The notes: generated by a model not told the origin, from the letters alone. Positions 8,271 through 16,957 are shown, counted from the stretch's first letter. The stretch: DNA of 63,772 nucleotides from Pseudozobellia thermophila (GCF_900141855.1 NZ_FQYU01000010.1:4767-68538), one strand, 5' to 3'. Translations and numbers: made by a program.

Positions 8271-10169
8271 TTATTCAAAGATAACGATACTCAACGGCGG
8301 GATGGTCATTTCTATCGACTGCCCGTGCCCGTGCCAAGGTATTTTTGCAATGGCGGAAATGTTACTTGCCATGCCCGATCCCCCGTATTTCTTATCGTCA
8401 CTATTGAGCAGCACCTCGAACCTTCCGTTGGTTTTGGGCACCCCGACCCGATACCTCTCCCTTGGCACGGGAGTGAAGTTGCAGGCCACATAGATGTCCT
8501 TCGTTCCTTCAAGTCCCTTTCTCATATAGGTCAATACCGAATTTTCGTGATCCCCATAATCGATCCACTGAAACCCTTCGGGACTGAATTGCTTTTCGTA
8601 TAGGGCCCTTTTTCCCTTGTAAACGGCATTGAGGTCTTTTATCAGTTCTTGTACGCCCGAGTGTACTTCATATTGGGTAAGCTGCCATTCAAGGCCCTTT
8701 TGAAAGTTCCATTCGGAGGTTTGGCCAAATTCGCCGCCCATAAAGATCAGCTTGGTACCGGGATGGGTAAACATATAGCCGAACATCAACCTGAGGTTGG
8801 CAAAGCGCTGCCACTCGTCGCCCGGCATACGATAGACCAGTGATTGCTTGCCGTACACCACCTCATCGTGTGAAAAGGGAAGCATAAAATTCTCGGTAAA
8901 GGCGTAGGTCATGCTAAAGGTCAGGTCGTTCTGATGGTGCTTTCTATAGATGGGTTCCTTCTTGAAGTACTCCAAGGTATCGTGCATCCAGCCCATCATC
9001 CATTTCATTCCAAAACCGAGTCCGCCGTACATCACAGGTTTGGAGACCCCCGAAAAGGCCGTAGACTCTTCGGCAATGGTCTGTACATCGGGAAAAGTGC
9101 CGTAGACCGTTTCGTTGAGTTCGCGTATGAACGACAAGGCCTCCAGGTTTTCGTTATTCCCGTACATATTGGGTTCCCACTCGCCTTCTTCCCTCGAATA
9201 ATCGAGATAGAGCATAGAGGCCACCGCGTCTACCCTTAGGGCATCGGCGTGGAACTGGTCCAACCAAAAAATGGCATTGCTTATCAAAAAGGCACGTACC
9301 TCGTTTCTACCGTAGTTGAAGATCAAGCTTTTCCAATCGGGATGGTAGCCCCTTCTCCTATCGGGATGTTCGTACAAATGCGAGCCGTCGAAAAACCCAA
9401 GGCCATGGGCATCTTCAGGAAAATGCGAGGGCACCCAATCCAATATAACCCCTATGCCCGCCTGGTGCATTTTATCGACCAGCAATTTAAACCCCTCGGG
9501 ATCTCCGAACCTTGAAGTGGGCGCAAAATACCCGGTCAATTGGTAGCCCCAAGAGGGATCGTACGGATATTCCATTATCGGCATGAACTCCACATGGGTA
9601 AACCCCATTTCCTTAACATAGGTTACCAAATCTTCCGCCATTTCCGCATAGGTCAGAAAATCGCCATGGGCATTGCGTTTCCAAGAACCCAGGTGCACCT
9701 CGTAAACGGAGAAAGGTTTATCGAGTGCGTTTTTATCCCTTCGGTTCTCCATCCATTGCCTATCGCCCCAGTCGTAATCGGCCTTCCAAACAATGGAGGC
9801 CGTCCGGGGCGGGCGTTCGCAGTACCTCGCAAACGGGTCGGCCTTTTCGGTAACCGCACCGTGGTTGTTTGAAAATATCTTGTACTTATAGATATCACCT
9901 ACCCCAACGTTGGGTATGAAGCCCTCCCAGATTCCGCTGGCGTCCCATCTGACGTTCAAAAGATGTCGGTGTTCGTCCCATTCATTAAAATCCCCGATTA
10001 CCGAAACCGATTTGGCCGTAGGTGCCCAAACGGCAAAATAGGTACCCTTTACCCCATCGACCTCCATAGGGTGCGACCCGAGTTTCTCGTAAAGACGGTA
10101 ATGTTTCCCCGATTTGAAGAGGTTGATATCGAATTCGGAAAAAAGACTAAAAACAGTTACATGCGGCAT
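8271..10169 (-). CDS. glgB: 1,4-alpha-glucan branching enzyme (GH13)
   Basis: The 632-residue enzyme introduces alpha-1,6 branches into glycogen. It has an N-terminal CBM48 region (about 20-115, YEKLGSHPMEVDGVKGTYFA then WAPTAKSVSVIGDFNEWD), a GH13 barrel and a C-terminal all-beta domain. The catalytic triad is visible: Asp314 in RVDAVASMLYLDY, the Glu in AEESTAF (367/368) and Asp435 in SHDEVVYGK. Length matches the shorter one-CBM48 class of bacterial GlgB. It sits 81 bases upstream of the GH31 gene on the same strand. Cytoplasmic. Confidence 0.97.
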   Translation of the reverse strand: MPHVTVFSLFSEFDINLFKSGKHYRLYEKLGSHPMEVDGVKGTYFAVWAPTAKSVSVIGDFNEWDEHRHLLNVRWDASGIWEGFIPNVGVGDIYKYKIFSNNHGAVTEKADPFARYCERPPRTASIVWKADYDWGDRQWMENRRDKNALDKPFSVYEVHLGSWKRNAHGDFLTYAEMAEDLVTYVKEMGFTHVEFMPIMEYPYDPSWGYQLTGYFAPTSRFGDPEGFKLLVDKMHQAGIGVILDWVPSHFPEDAHGLGFFDGSHLYEHPDRRRGYHPDWKSLIFNYGRNEVRAFLISNAIFWLDQFHADALRVDAVASMLYLDYSREEGEWEPNMYGNNENLEALSFIRELNETVYGTFPDVQTIAEESTAFSGVSKPVMYGGLGFGMKWMMGWMHDTLEYFKKEPIYRKHHQNDLTFSMTYAFTENFMLPFSHDEVVYGKQSLVYRMPGDEWQRFANLRLMFGYMFTHPGTKLIFMGGEFGQTSEWNFQKGLEWQLTQYEVHSGVQELIKDLNAVYKGKRALYEKQFSPEGFQWIDYGDHENSVLTYMRKGLEGTKDIYVACNFTPVPRERYRVGVPKTNGRFEVLLNSDDKKYGGSGMASNISAIAKIPWHGHGQSIEMTIPPLSIVIFE

Positions 10170-10300
10170 AGTAATTCAGGTGTTTAGCTTTATAAGGTAG
10201 TAAATCTACACAACTTTGGTAAATAGATTATCAATTTGATACGACAACCTCGCTTTGGGGTTTAAAAATAGGGATTGTCGCAGGCCCATAGCCATAAACA

Positions 10301-10374
10301 ATTATCGATTCGCGCCACAAAGACCGATAATTTTCCTTTTTTTTGTAGGGTTCTTAAAAAGTGGAACACTTTTT
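10301..10374 (+). other. Two hairpins upstream of the collagen-like lipoprotein gene
   Basis: The first is ATTATCG/CGATAAT (10301-10307 with 10325-10331) followed by TTTTCC and T8, which is terminator-like. The second is a perfect 8-bp AAAAAGTG/CACTTTTT stem with a GAA loop (10356-10374), 50 bases before the lipoprotein ATG. No gene on this strand lies upstream, so the first may end a short unannotated transcript or attenuate the lipoprotein gene. Confidence 0.4.
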
Positions 10375-10423
10375 GAAACTCCTTATTTTACAATGACTTT
10401 TGAAACTTAAATTATACAAACTT

Positions 10424-10960
10424 ATGAAAAAGGCCACCTTATTTCTTGGAGCACTCCTAACCCTATTCTTCATTTCATGCGAAGGTCCGGCCGGACCTCC
10501 CGGGCGGGACGGACTCGATGGCGCCCCCGGTGCCGAATTCGAAGCCGCCGCATTTGAAATCGAAGTCGATTTAAACCTCAACACCGATCTTAACAGGTAT
10601 GAGTTTTACAACCAATACCCTTCTGACATTGTTCTTCTACCCGACGACGTAATCTTGATGTACCGCTTGGAGGAAGTCAGTGACGGCCTCGATGTATGGC
10701 GTCAAATGCCCCAGCCCTATTTTTCGGGCGAAGGGCTGCTTTATTACAATTTCGACTTTACACAAGGCGACTATACCGTACTTCTCGAACCCGAGTTCGA
10801 AGCCAATCTGGTACCTGTCGATTTAACCGATAACCAAGTATTTCGAATCGTAATCGTACCCAGCGATTTGGGCACGGCGGTAGATATGGACCAAACCAAC
10901 CTGAGCTCGGTCTTGAGCGCCCTGGGCGTAGAGGAGAGCGATATTAAAAAGTTGCACTAG
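10424..10960 (+). CDS. Collagen-like lipoprotein
   Basis: Using ATG 10424 (not TTG 10400) gives 178 residues with a clear lipoprotein signal, MKKATLFLGALLTLFFISC. The acylated Cys19 is followed at once by six Gly-X-Y triplets (GPA GPP GRD GLD GAP GAE), a mini collagen stalk, and then an acidic beta-rich domain of about 135 residues with no family I recognise. Similar short collagen-stalk lipoproteins are frequent in marine Bacteroidota and have no assigned function. A strong terminator follows, so the gene is monocistronic. Confidence 0.85.
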   Translation: MKKATLFLGALLTLFFISCEGPAGPPGRDGLDGAPGAEFEAAAFEIEVDLNLNTDLNRYEFYNQYPSDIVLLPDDVILMYRLEEVSDGLDVWRQMPQPYFSGEGLLYYNFDFTQGDYTVLLEPEFEANLVPVDLTDNQVFRIVIVPSDLGTAVDMDQTNLSSVLSALGVEESDIKKLH

Positions 10961-10984
10961 GCCCACGACAAAGAGAATTTCAAG

Positions 10985-11014
10985 GCCCCGCCCCTGCCCG
11001 GCGGGGCTTTTTTT
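10985..11014 (+). terminator. Intrinsic terminator of the collagen-like lipoprotein gene
   Basis: A perfect 8-bp GC-rich stem GCCCCGCC/GGCGGGGC followed by seven T, 25 bases past the stop. Confidence 0.92.
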
Positions 11015-11050
11015 GGGCCTTCCCATCGGGCTAAACTTCGGTAAATAACC

Positions 11051-11058
11051 TATATTTG
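11051..11058 (+). promoter_or_regulatory. -7 promoter box of msrB
   Basis: An exact TATATTTG lies 55 bases before the msrB start. The -33 position has TTC rather than TTG. Confidence 0.45.
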
Positions 11059-11112
11059 AAAGGATGTATCGCGTGCTACGTCTAAAGAGCAACGGTCTTC
11101 AAATAGAAAAAT

Positions 11113-11607
11113 ATGGTATCCAAAAATGTACTTATCGCCCTTTGCCTTATGATAATCGGCTGTAAAGGTGTTTCCCAGGAAAAAGAAAGCCCTGGTGACG
11201 AACCAAAGTCCTTCGCCGTCACGAAAACGGAGGAAGAATGGAAAAAAGAACTTACCGAAGCGGAGTTCTATGTGCTGCGAAAGGCGGCCACCGAAAACCC
11301 GTTTACCAGCGAACTGCTCGAAAACAAAGAAAAGGGTACCTATGTATGTGCCGGTTGCGGCACCCCCCTTTTCAGGAGCGAGACCAAGTACCGTTCCGGG
11401 ACGGGCTGGCCCAGTTTCTATCAAGAGATAGAGGGCAACGTAGCCTACGATGTCGATTATAAGATTGGCTACAAGAGAACCGAGGAGCACTGTGCGACCT
11501 GTGGTGGGCACTTGGGCCATGTTTTCGACGACGGGCCAAAACCAACGGGCCTAAGGCATTGTATAAATGGGGTGGCCCTGGATTTCATTCCCGACACATC
11601 CGACTAA
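11113..11607 (+). CDS. msrB: Peptide-methionine (R)-S-oxide reductase, lipoprotein form
   Basis: The 164-residue enzyme reduces methionine-R-sulfoxide in oxidised proteins. The zinc site is present (Cys79/Cys82 in CAGC and Cys127/Cys130 in CATC), as is the catalytic Cys150 in LRHCINGVALDF, where the usual NSASL is NGVAL. Residues 1-17 form a lipoprotein signal (MIIGC), so this copy repairs envelope proteins rather than cytoplasmic ones. Its stop abuts the ATG of the next gene with no gap, so the pair is co-transcribed. Confidence 0.95.
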   Translation: MVSKNVLIALCLMIIGCKGVSQEKESPGDEPKSFAVTKTEEEWKKELTEAEFYVLRKAATENPFTSELLENKEKGTYVCAGCGTPLFRSETKYRSGTGWPSFYQEIEGNVAYDVDYKIGYKRTEEHCATCGGHLGHVFDDGPKPTGLRHCINGVALDFIPDTSD

Positions 11608-12135
11608 ATGAACTTTGTCGACAACTACCTCGATAGCGTAATTTTCGAGTTCCACAGGTACAAGGCGCTAGGCGACAAATCCTTCGCCCAATTGGGGGAG
11701 GCGGACATCCTATGGAAACACGGTGCCAACGACAACAACATAGCCCTTATCGTCAAACACCTGTCGGGCAACATGTTGAGCCGATGGACCCGTTTTTTGA
11801 CCGAGGATGGGGAGAAAAGCTGGCGCCATCGCGAAAATGAATTCGAGCATCCCTATGCCACGAAGAAAGAGATGCTCCTAGCTTGGGAAAAGGGCTGGGC
11901 CTGTCTTTTTGAGGCCTTGGGCAGCATCGACGGGAACAACTTCGAAACCCGCATCAAAATAAGAAATGAAGAGCACACCCTGATCGAAGCCATCAACAGG
12001 CAATTGGCCCATTACGCCAACCATGTAGGGCAAATCGTATTGCTCGCCAAAATGATCAAGGGCGATGCGTGGCAATCCCTTTCCATACCCAGGGGAGGAT
12101 CCGAAAAATTCAATCGGGACGCATTTGGCGCATGA
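11608..12135 (+). CDS. DUF1572 (DinB-like) domain protein
   Basis: The 175-residue soluble protein carries the DUF1572 pattern: an N-terminal helix with FHRYKALGDKSFAQL, then HLSGNMLSRWTRFLTEDGEK (about 52-71) and the LAHYANHVGQIVLLAK helix (about 136-151). Its spaced His residues recall the metal site of the DinB four-helix bundle. DinB-fold proteins in Firmicutes include bacillithiol transferases, and a bacillithiol synthesis gene (bshC) occurs in this window, so a thiol-transferase role is a reasonable but untested idea. It follows msrB directly. Confidence 0.85.
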   Translation: MNFVDNYLDSVIFEFHRYKALGDKSFAQLGEADILWKHGANDNNIALIVKHLSGNMLSRWTRFLTEDGEKSWRHRENEFEHPYATKKEMLLAWEKGWACLFEALGSIDGNNFETRIKIRNEEHTLIEAINRQLAHYANHVGQIVLLAKMIKGDAWQSLSIPRGGSEKFNRDAFGA

Positions 12136-12281
12136 GGGCCCTTTGGGCACCTTCCCTCCCCGTCGTCGTCCCCTAAAAAAATTCGGCCCTCAGTTTCAGG
12201 GATATGCAACGGGGTTTTACTTTTATGTTATTATTGTGGCCGCCGTGCCATCTTACCAAAAATAATTTGAAGAGAATTGCT

Positions 12282-12289
12282 TACTTTTG
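12282..12289 (+). promoter_or_regulatory. -7 promoter box of lpdA
   Basis: An exact TACTTTTG lies 57 bases before the lpdA start. A TTTG is present upstream, but only 12 bases away, which is short for the -33 element. Confidence 0.45.
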
Positions 12290-12345
12290 CTCCTCCCTTA
12301 CCAAGGGCTTAATTCATTATTAGAACAGCAAAAATCAAAAAAAAT

Positions 12346-13737
12346 ATGAGCAATTTCGATGTTATTGTTTTGGGAAGCGGTCCCGGAGGATATGTAACCG
12401 CCATCAGGGCCTCTCAATTGGGTTTTAAAACGGCCATTATCGAAAAAGAAAGTTTGGGCGGCGTTTGCCTGAATTGGGGGTGTATCCCTACCAAAGCCTT
12501 ATTGAAATCAGCTCAGGTTTTTCAGTACCTGCAACATGCCGAAGATTACGGGCTAAAAGCCGAAGGGGTCGACAAAGACTTCGGTGCGGTGGTAAAGCGC
12601 AGCCGTGGCGTTGCCGACAGCATGAGCAAAGGGGTCCAGTTTCTGATGAAAAAGAACAAGATCGAGGTTATCAAGGGCTATGGTACCCTTAAGCCCCAAA
12701 AAAAGGTATCGGTAAAGGATGCCGAAGGAAAGGAAACCGAATACAGTGCCGAACATATCATCATTGCCACGGGTGCCCGTAGCCGTGAATTGCCCAGCCT
12801 TCCGCAGGACGGCAAGAAGATTATCGGCTATCGCGAGGCCATGTCGCTCGACAAACAGCCCAAGCGCATGATCGTGGTAGGCAGTGGCGCCATAGGCATC
12901 GAGTTCGCCTACTTTTACAATTCGATGGGTACCGAGGTAACCGTCGTCGAATACCTACCCAACATCGTACCCGTTGAGGACGAAGAGGTGTCCAAACAAT
13001 TGGAACGCAGCTTCAAGAAGGCAGGTGTCAAAATAAAAACGAATGCCGAGGTCACCTCTGTCGACACCTCGGGCGAAGGCGTAAAAGCCACCGTAAAAAC
13101 AGCCAAGGGCGAAGAGGTATTGGAAGCCGATATCGTACTTTCTGCCGTAGGCATTAAATCGAATATTGAAAATATAGGTTTAGAGGATGTTGGAATCTCT
13201 ACGGACCGCGACAAAATTTTGGTGAACGACTACTACCAGACGAACATACCCGGCTATTACGCCATTGGTGATGTAACCCCAGGGCAAGCCCTGGCCCATG
13301 TCGCCTCGGCCGAAGGTATTCTCTGCGTCGAAAAAATAGCGGGCATGCATGTTGAAGCCCTGGACTACGGCAATATACCCGGTTGCACCTATTGTATGCC
13401 TGAGATCGCCTCGGTAGGCCTAACTGAAAAACAGGCCAAGGAGCAGGGACTGGATGTCAAAATAGGCAAGTTTCCCTTTTCCGCCAGTGGAAAGGCCAAG
13501 GCTTCGGGCAATCCCGAAGGTTTCGTAAAAGTGATCTTCGATGCCAAATATGGCGAATGGCTCGGATGCCATATGATCGGGCACGGGGTTACCGACATGA
13601 TCGCCGAGGCCGTAGTGGCGAGAAAACTGGAAACCACGGGCCACGAGATCCTGAAGGCCGTCCACCCGCACCCTACGATGAGCGAAGCCGTTATGGAAGC
13701 CGTGGCGGACGCCTACGACGAAGTCATACACTTATAA
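12346..13737 (+). CDS. lpdA: Dihydrolipoyl dehydrogenase (E3)
   Basis: The 463-residue flavoenzyme reoxidises dihydrolipoamide in the pyruvate, 2-oxoglutarate and branched-chain complexes and the glycine cleavage system. It has the FAD dinucleotide motif GSGPGGYVTA (10-19), the redox disulfide Cys41/Cys46 (GGVCLNWGCIPTK), the NAD motif VVGSGAIGIEFA (about 180) and the C-terminal His-Pro-His-Pro catalytic segment (440-443). It is monocistronic here, flanked by an intergenic promoter region and a perfect 13-bp hairpin, and not next to E1/E2 genes, as is common in Flavobacteriia. Confidence 0.97.
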   Translation: MSNFDVIVLGSGPGGYVTAIRASQLGFKTAIIEKESLGGVCLNWGCIPTKALLKSAQVFQYLQHAEDYGLKAEGVDKDFGAVVKRSRGVADSMSKGVQFLMKKNKIEVIKGYGTLKPQKKVSVKDAEGKETEYSAEHIIIATGARSRELPSLPQDGKKIIGYREAMSLDKQPKRMIVVGSGAIGIEFAYFYNSMGTEVTVVEYLPNIVPVEDEEVSKQLERSFKKAGVKIKTNAEVTSVDTSGEGVKATVKTAKGEEVLEADIVLSAVGIKSNIENIGLEDVGISTDRDKILVNDYYQTNIPGYYAIGDVTPGQALAHVASAEGILCVEKIAGMHVEALDYGNIPGCTYCMPEIASVGLTEKQAKEQGLDVKIGKFPFSASGKAKASGNPEGFVKVIFDAKYGEWLGCHMIGHGVTDMIAEAVVARKLETTGHEILKAVHPHPTMSEAVMEAVADAYDEVIHL

Positions 13738-13743
13738 AACCTT

Positions 13744-13776
13744 GGCAATGGGCTTGAATACAACAAGCCCATTGCC
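13744..13776 (+). terminator. Perfect 13-bp hairpin behind lpdA, without T tract
   Basis: GGCAATGGGCTTG (13744-13756) pairs fully with CAAGCCCATTGCC (13764-13776) over a 7-base loop, 6 bases past the lpdA stop. No run of T follows on either strand, and the next gene starts 17 bases later. It may be a 3'-end stabiliser, a processing site or a non-canonical terminator. Confidence 0.6.
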
Positions 13777-13793
13777 TACCTTAAACTTGATCT

Positions 13794-14081
13794 ATGCTCT
13801 CCTTTTTCAGAATTACGGCCATATTGGAAGGTATCAGCTATTTGGCCCTTTTTGCCGTTACCATGCCCTTAAAATACATGGCCGGACTGCCCATGCCCAA
13901 TAAGTACGTAGGGTATGCACACGGGGTGCTCTTCATCGCCTACATCATTCTAGCCGTTGTCCTATGGATGGAAAAAAAATGGAGTCTTAAAAAAGGAAGT
14001 ATTCTTCTTTTGGCATCGTTACTGCCCTTCGCCACCTTTTACGTAGAAAGCAAATACCTAAAACCGGAAACAAGGGTATAG
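13794..14081 (+). CDS. DUF3817 family small membrane protein
   Basis: This 95-residue protein has three hydrophobic segments (about 9-29, 41-60, 66-88) and the DUF3817 landmarks: an N-terminal FFRITAILEGISYLALF, the P-M-K-Y-M loop, and GYAHGVLFIAYI. DUF3817 proteins are integral membrane proteins of unknown function. It follows lpdA by 56 bases across the hairpin and converges on the outer-membrane barrel gene, 6 bases away. Confidence 0.85.
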   Translation: MLSFFRITAILEGISYLALFAVTMPLKYMAGLPMPNKYVGYAHGVLFIAYIILAVVLWMEKKWSLKKGSILLLASLLPFATFYVESKYLKPETRV

Positions 14082-14087
14082 GCATCC

Positions 14088-14606
14088 TTACCTGAAATGC
14101 CGGGCCGACAAAAAAGTATAGACATAGGCAAGGGTTACCGTTGCCCATTTTTCATCGTTCACGTTGATCGAGGTATAGGAAAAGTTGACTTCCGATTTCG
14201 GGCCTACCTGAAAACCCAATTGCGGCCTAATATACAGCCCCCCATCATTGCCTTCGTTCAAACCAAAGGCCTGGCCGATATCCCCGCCAAAGGAAAAGGT
14301 CTTGCTCGGCCAAATTCTGACGGATGCCGCCAAGGGAGCGAACTGGAAACTGGGCAGGTCTTCCAAAATGGTACCTTCCCTAAATTCCTCGGCAAAGCCA
14401 TGGATGATCCCCGTCTTGATCCCCAAATCGAAAATTTTGTTGGGGGCCCACATATATCCCATATCGGCACCGATAACGACACCGATCCTTTCATTAAAAT
14501 CGCCCAGGGGCAAACCTGCCTGGGCTCCAATCTTAAAACCTTCTTGGGCATGGACCGAAATGTAGGCCAGACCGCAAAACAGCAAAATAACGATTCGTTT
14601 GATCAT
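14088..14606 (-). CDS. Outer-membrane beta-barrel protein
   Basis: Starting at ATG 14606 the protein is 172 residues with a signal peptide (MIKRIVILLFCGLAYISVHA, cleaved before QEG). The mature part shows alternating beta strands with aromatic ends typical of small OmpA/OmpX-like barrels (FKIGAQAGLPLGDF, QLGFQVGPKSEVNFSYTSIN, WATVTLAYVYTF). The upstream reading frame to 14633 would bury the signal peptide, so I reject that start. No specific ligand can be inferred. Confidence 0.75.
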   Translation of the reverse strand: MIKRIVILLFCGLAYISVHAQEGFKIGAQAGLPLGDFNERIGVVIGADMGYMWAPNKIFDLGIKTGIIHGFAEEFREGTILEDLPSFQFAPLAASVRIWPSKTFSFGGDIGQAFGLNEGNDGGLYIRPQLGFQVGPKSEVNFSYTSINVNDEKWATVTLAYVYTFLSARHFR

Positions 14607-14752
14607 CTGATTTCCTTTTAACACGGAAACCAAAAACGAAAAAATTACAGATCAAGTATAGAATTGCCCCTTTTTTTGCCCAATACCAAGAAAAAAACCG
14701 ATAACAGGGCCATAACAAGTCAATCTCCGCCTTGCAGTGCCCCATTTGTGGC

Positions 14753-15169
14753 TTACTCCATAAAACTCCGAATGGCCAGGTCGTAGCTTTGGAGACCGAA
14801 GCCCAAAATAACCCCCTTGGCGACGGGCGAGATATACGATACATGGCGAAATGCCTCGCGCTTGTGGGTGTTCGAGATATGCACTTCGACGACGGGGGTA
14901 CTCACGGCCTTAATGGCATCTCCGATGCCCACCGATGTATGGGTGTAGGCCGCCGCATTTAAAACTATACCATCGTAGGAATAACCGACTTCCTGTATTT
15001 TCCCTATTAGCTCCCCCTCGATGTTCGATTGAAAATACTCGAGCTGTACTTCCTTAAACCTAAACTGAAGATCTGCAAAATAATCTTCAAAGGTCTTATT
15101 GCCGTAAACTTCCGGTTCGCGCTTGCCCAACAGGTTGAGGTTGGGCCCATTTATTATAATTATCTTCAT
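14753..15169 (-). CDS. aroQ: 3-dehydroquinate dehydratase, type II
   Basis: The 138-residue enzyme catalyses step three of the shikimate pathway. The family motif IINGPNLNLLGKREPEVYG (4-22, with Asn8, Asn10 and the flexible-loop Arg and Tyr) and the NAAAYTHTSVGIGDA segment (about 71-85), followed by HISNTHKREAFRHVSY (about 97-112, catalytic His), are complete. It is transcribed away from xerD; aroQ near xerD is a usual Flavobacteriia arrangement. A full promoter lies upstream. Confidence 0.97.
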   Translation of the reverse strand: MKIIIINGPNLNLLGKREPEVYGNKTFEDYFADLQFRFKEVQLEYFQSNIEGELIGKIQEVGYSYDGIVLNAAAYTHTSVGIGDAIKAVSTPVVEVHISNTHKREAFRHVSYISPVAKGVILGFGLQSYDLAIRSFME

Positions 15170-15207
15170 CTATCCAGTTTCTCCTTCGAGTTAATTCGAT
15201 TCTGTGC

Positions 15208-15238
15208 CAAATGTAATATGTAAAGGCCATTCGGCCAA
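15208..15238 (-). promoter_or_regulatory. Promoter of aroQ
   Basis: On the minus strand TTG (15238-15236), a 20-base spacer and TACATTTG (15215-15208) match both elements of the Bacteroidota promoter. The predicted leader is about 30 bases. The spacer contains an inverted repeat GGCC-GAAT-GGCC. Confidence 0.65.
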
Positions 15239-15246
15239 TTCATCGC

Positions 15247-15834
15247 CTAGAGGAAATAGCAGGCCCCTACCGACAGCACGCCGTTATGTACCTTGCTCAC
15301 ATCGAGTACCTTACCGACCCCTACACTAAACCGCAATTGAAAATACAAGTTCTCGTTCAAGCGATAGCCGCCTCCAATATTGAGGCCCAAATCCATTTTT
15401 TTCGTATCCTGGCCCTGTAGGTCCTCTTCCCAATTGTCGCTAAGCAAAAACCCCACTTGCGGGCCGAACTCCACAGCCACTTCGTCCATAATGTGATACT
15501 TGGCCATCATGGGCAAGGTAAGATAGGTAAGGTTGGCGTTGACCGGACCCAGGTCGGCTCCGACGAAGGACACCAAGAGTTCGGGCTGAAAATAAAAATC
15601 ATCGATAAAGGCGGGAATCTCGGCAATGCCCCCAAAATAGGCCCCGGGCTTTGCCGATACACCATCGAGGTCCTTTCCCATCCAGGTAGCCATATTAAGT
15701 CCGGCCTTTGCCCCAAAATTGATATCCCCCACACTGTTGCCCGAAGGCCCCGTACCCTGTATGACGGTTTGGGCGTTTAGTTGGACATAACCTAAAAATA
15801 CGAACGCAAGAACTACGGAATACTTTATTTTCAT
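15247..15834 (-). CDS. Porin-family outer-membrane beta-barrel protein
   Basis: The 195-residue protein has a signal peptide (1-21, ending YVQLNAQ) and the features of the PorT/OMP_b-brl_2 type: INFGAKAGLNMATWMG near the N-terminus, YFQPELLVSFVGADLG in the middle, then strands (FGPQVGFLLS, GLNIGGGYRL, FQLRFSVGVGKVLDVS) and a terminal aromatic (GACYFL). Such barrels are common and have no assigned transport role. It has its own promoter with a 20-base leader and ends 9 bases before the aroQ promoter. Confidence 0.8.
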   Translation of the reverse strand: MKIKYSVVLAFVFLGYVQLNAQTVIQGTGPSGNSVGDINFGAKAGLNMATWMGKDLDGVSAKPGAYFGGIAEIPAFIDDFYFQPELLVSFVGADLGPVNANLTYLTLPMMAKYHIMDEVAVEFGPQVGFLLSDNWEEDLQGQDTKKMDLGLNIGGGYRLNENLYFQLRFSVGVGKVLDVSKVHNGVLSVGACYFL

Positions 15835-15860
15835 TTCAGTTATTTTTCAATTCTCCTGAC

Positions 15861-15889
15861 CAAAGATAGAAAACTTTGTCTTGCTTCAA
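15861..15889 (-). promoter_or_regulatory. Promoter of the porin-family gene
   Basis: TTG (15889-15887), an 18-base spacer and TATCTTTG (15868-15861) on the minus strand form a textbook Bacteroidota promoter, 27 bases before the start codon. Confidence 0.7.
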
Positions 15890-15995
15890 TCCATAATTTA
15901 TTTGATACCACAAAGTTGCGCGGTACACCGACCGTCCTATCGCAGCTCAAGAAGCAGTCTGTAAATATAATGCCCCCATTGTTTACCTTTACGGC

Positions 15996-16892
15996 ATGAA
16001 TTGGGACCAGGCGCTAAAAGACTACCGGCATTTTTTAAAGATCGAAAGGGGACTATCGCCCAATTCGATCGCCAGTTACGTCCTCGATGTCGAAAAACTC
16101 ATTCACTTCCTCGGGCAAAACAACGTGACCGAAAGCCCCCTTACGATTTCAAAGGCGACGCTTCAGCGCTTCGTCTATGAAGTGGCCCAACTACTGAGTC
16201 CCCGTTCACAGGCCCGCATCATCTCGGGCCTTAAAAGCTTTTTCAACTACCTTGTTTTTGAAGATTATAGGGCCGACAACCCCTTGGACCTGATCGAATC
16301 GCCCAAAATAGGCCGTAAACTGCCCGATACCCTATCGGAAGACGAAATAAACGAACTTATAGGGGCCATCGACCTCTCGAAACCCGAAGGCGAACGAAAC
16401 AGGGCCATGTTGGAGACGCTCTACGGGTGCGGACTTCGCGTATCGGAATTGGTGAACCTGAAGATTTCGGACCTTTATTTCGAAGAGGACTTTATCAAGG
16501 TTACCGGGAAGGGAGACAAGCAACGTTTTGTACCTATAAGCCCGATCAACAAAAAGTACATTACCATCTATTGCAATGAGGCAAGGGTACACCAAAACGT
16601 TCAAAAAGGCCATGAAGACGTCCTCTTCCTAAACCGGCGGGGCAGGCAGCTGACCCGGGCCATGGTGTTTACCATCATCAAGCGCTTGGCCGAAAAAACA
16701 GGGCTTAAAAAAAGTATCAGCCCCCATACCTTCAGGCATTCCTTTGCTACCCATTTATTGCAGAACGGTGCCGACCTAAGGGCCATTCAACAAATGCTGG
16801 GCCACGAAAGCATTACGACTACCGAAGTGTACGTTCATGTAGACCGGACCCATTTGAAAGAGGTCATGAACAACTTCCATCCGAGAAAATAA
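15996..16892 (+). CDS. xerD: Site-specific tyrosine recombinase XerD
   Basis: The 298-residue recombinase resolves chromosome dimers at dif with XerC. The N-terminal SAM-like core-binding domain covers about 1-90 and the catalytic domain about 105-298. All six active-site residues are visible: Arg148 (GCGLRVSEL), Lys172 (GKGDKQRF), His244 and Arg247 (SPHTFRHSFATHLL), His270 (MLGHESITTTEVY) and nucleophile Tyr279. Complete length and a central housekeeping context argue against a mobile-element integrase. It converges with the NADH dehydrogenase gene. Confidence 0.95.
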   Translation: MNWDQALKDYRHFLKIERGLSPNSIASYVLDVEKLIHFLGQNNVTESPLTISKATLQRFVYEVAQLLSPRSQARIISGLKSFFNYLVFEDYRADNPLDLIESPKIGRKLPDTLSEDEINELIGAIDLSKPEGERNRAMLETLYGCGLRVSELVNLKISDLYFEEDFIKVTGKGDKQRFVPISPINKKYITIYCNEARVHQNVQKGHEDVLFLNRRGRQLTRAMVFTIIKRLAEKTGLKKSISPHTFRHSFATHLLQNGADLRAIQQMLGHESITTTEVYVHVDRTHLKEVMNNFHPRK

Positions 16893-16957
16893 ACCTTGGA
16901 ACTTCAATCGGCCGCCAAGGGTAAAGAGGAACTAGGTGGTTTTAGTTCAATTTAACC

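Noticed and set aside
5790-10169. Possible complete glycogen operon
   Set aside because: Only the branching enzyme and a GH31 glucosidase are present; glgA, glgC, glgP and debranching genes are not in the window, and GH31 has its own promoter box.
15996-16892. XerD as a mobile-element integrase
   Set aside because: Full housekeeping XerD length and motifs, aroQ neighbourhood typical of Flavobacteriia, and no attachment repeats or cargo genes.
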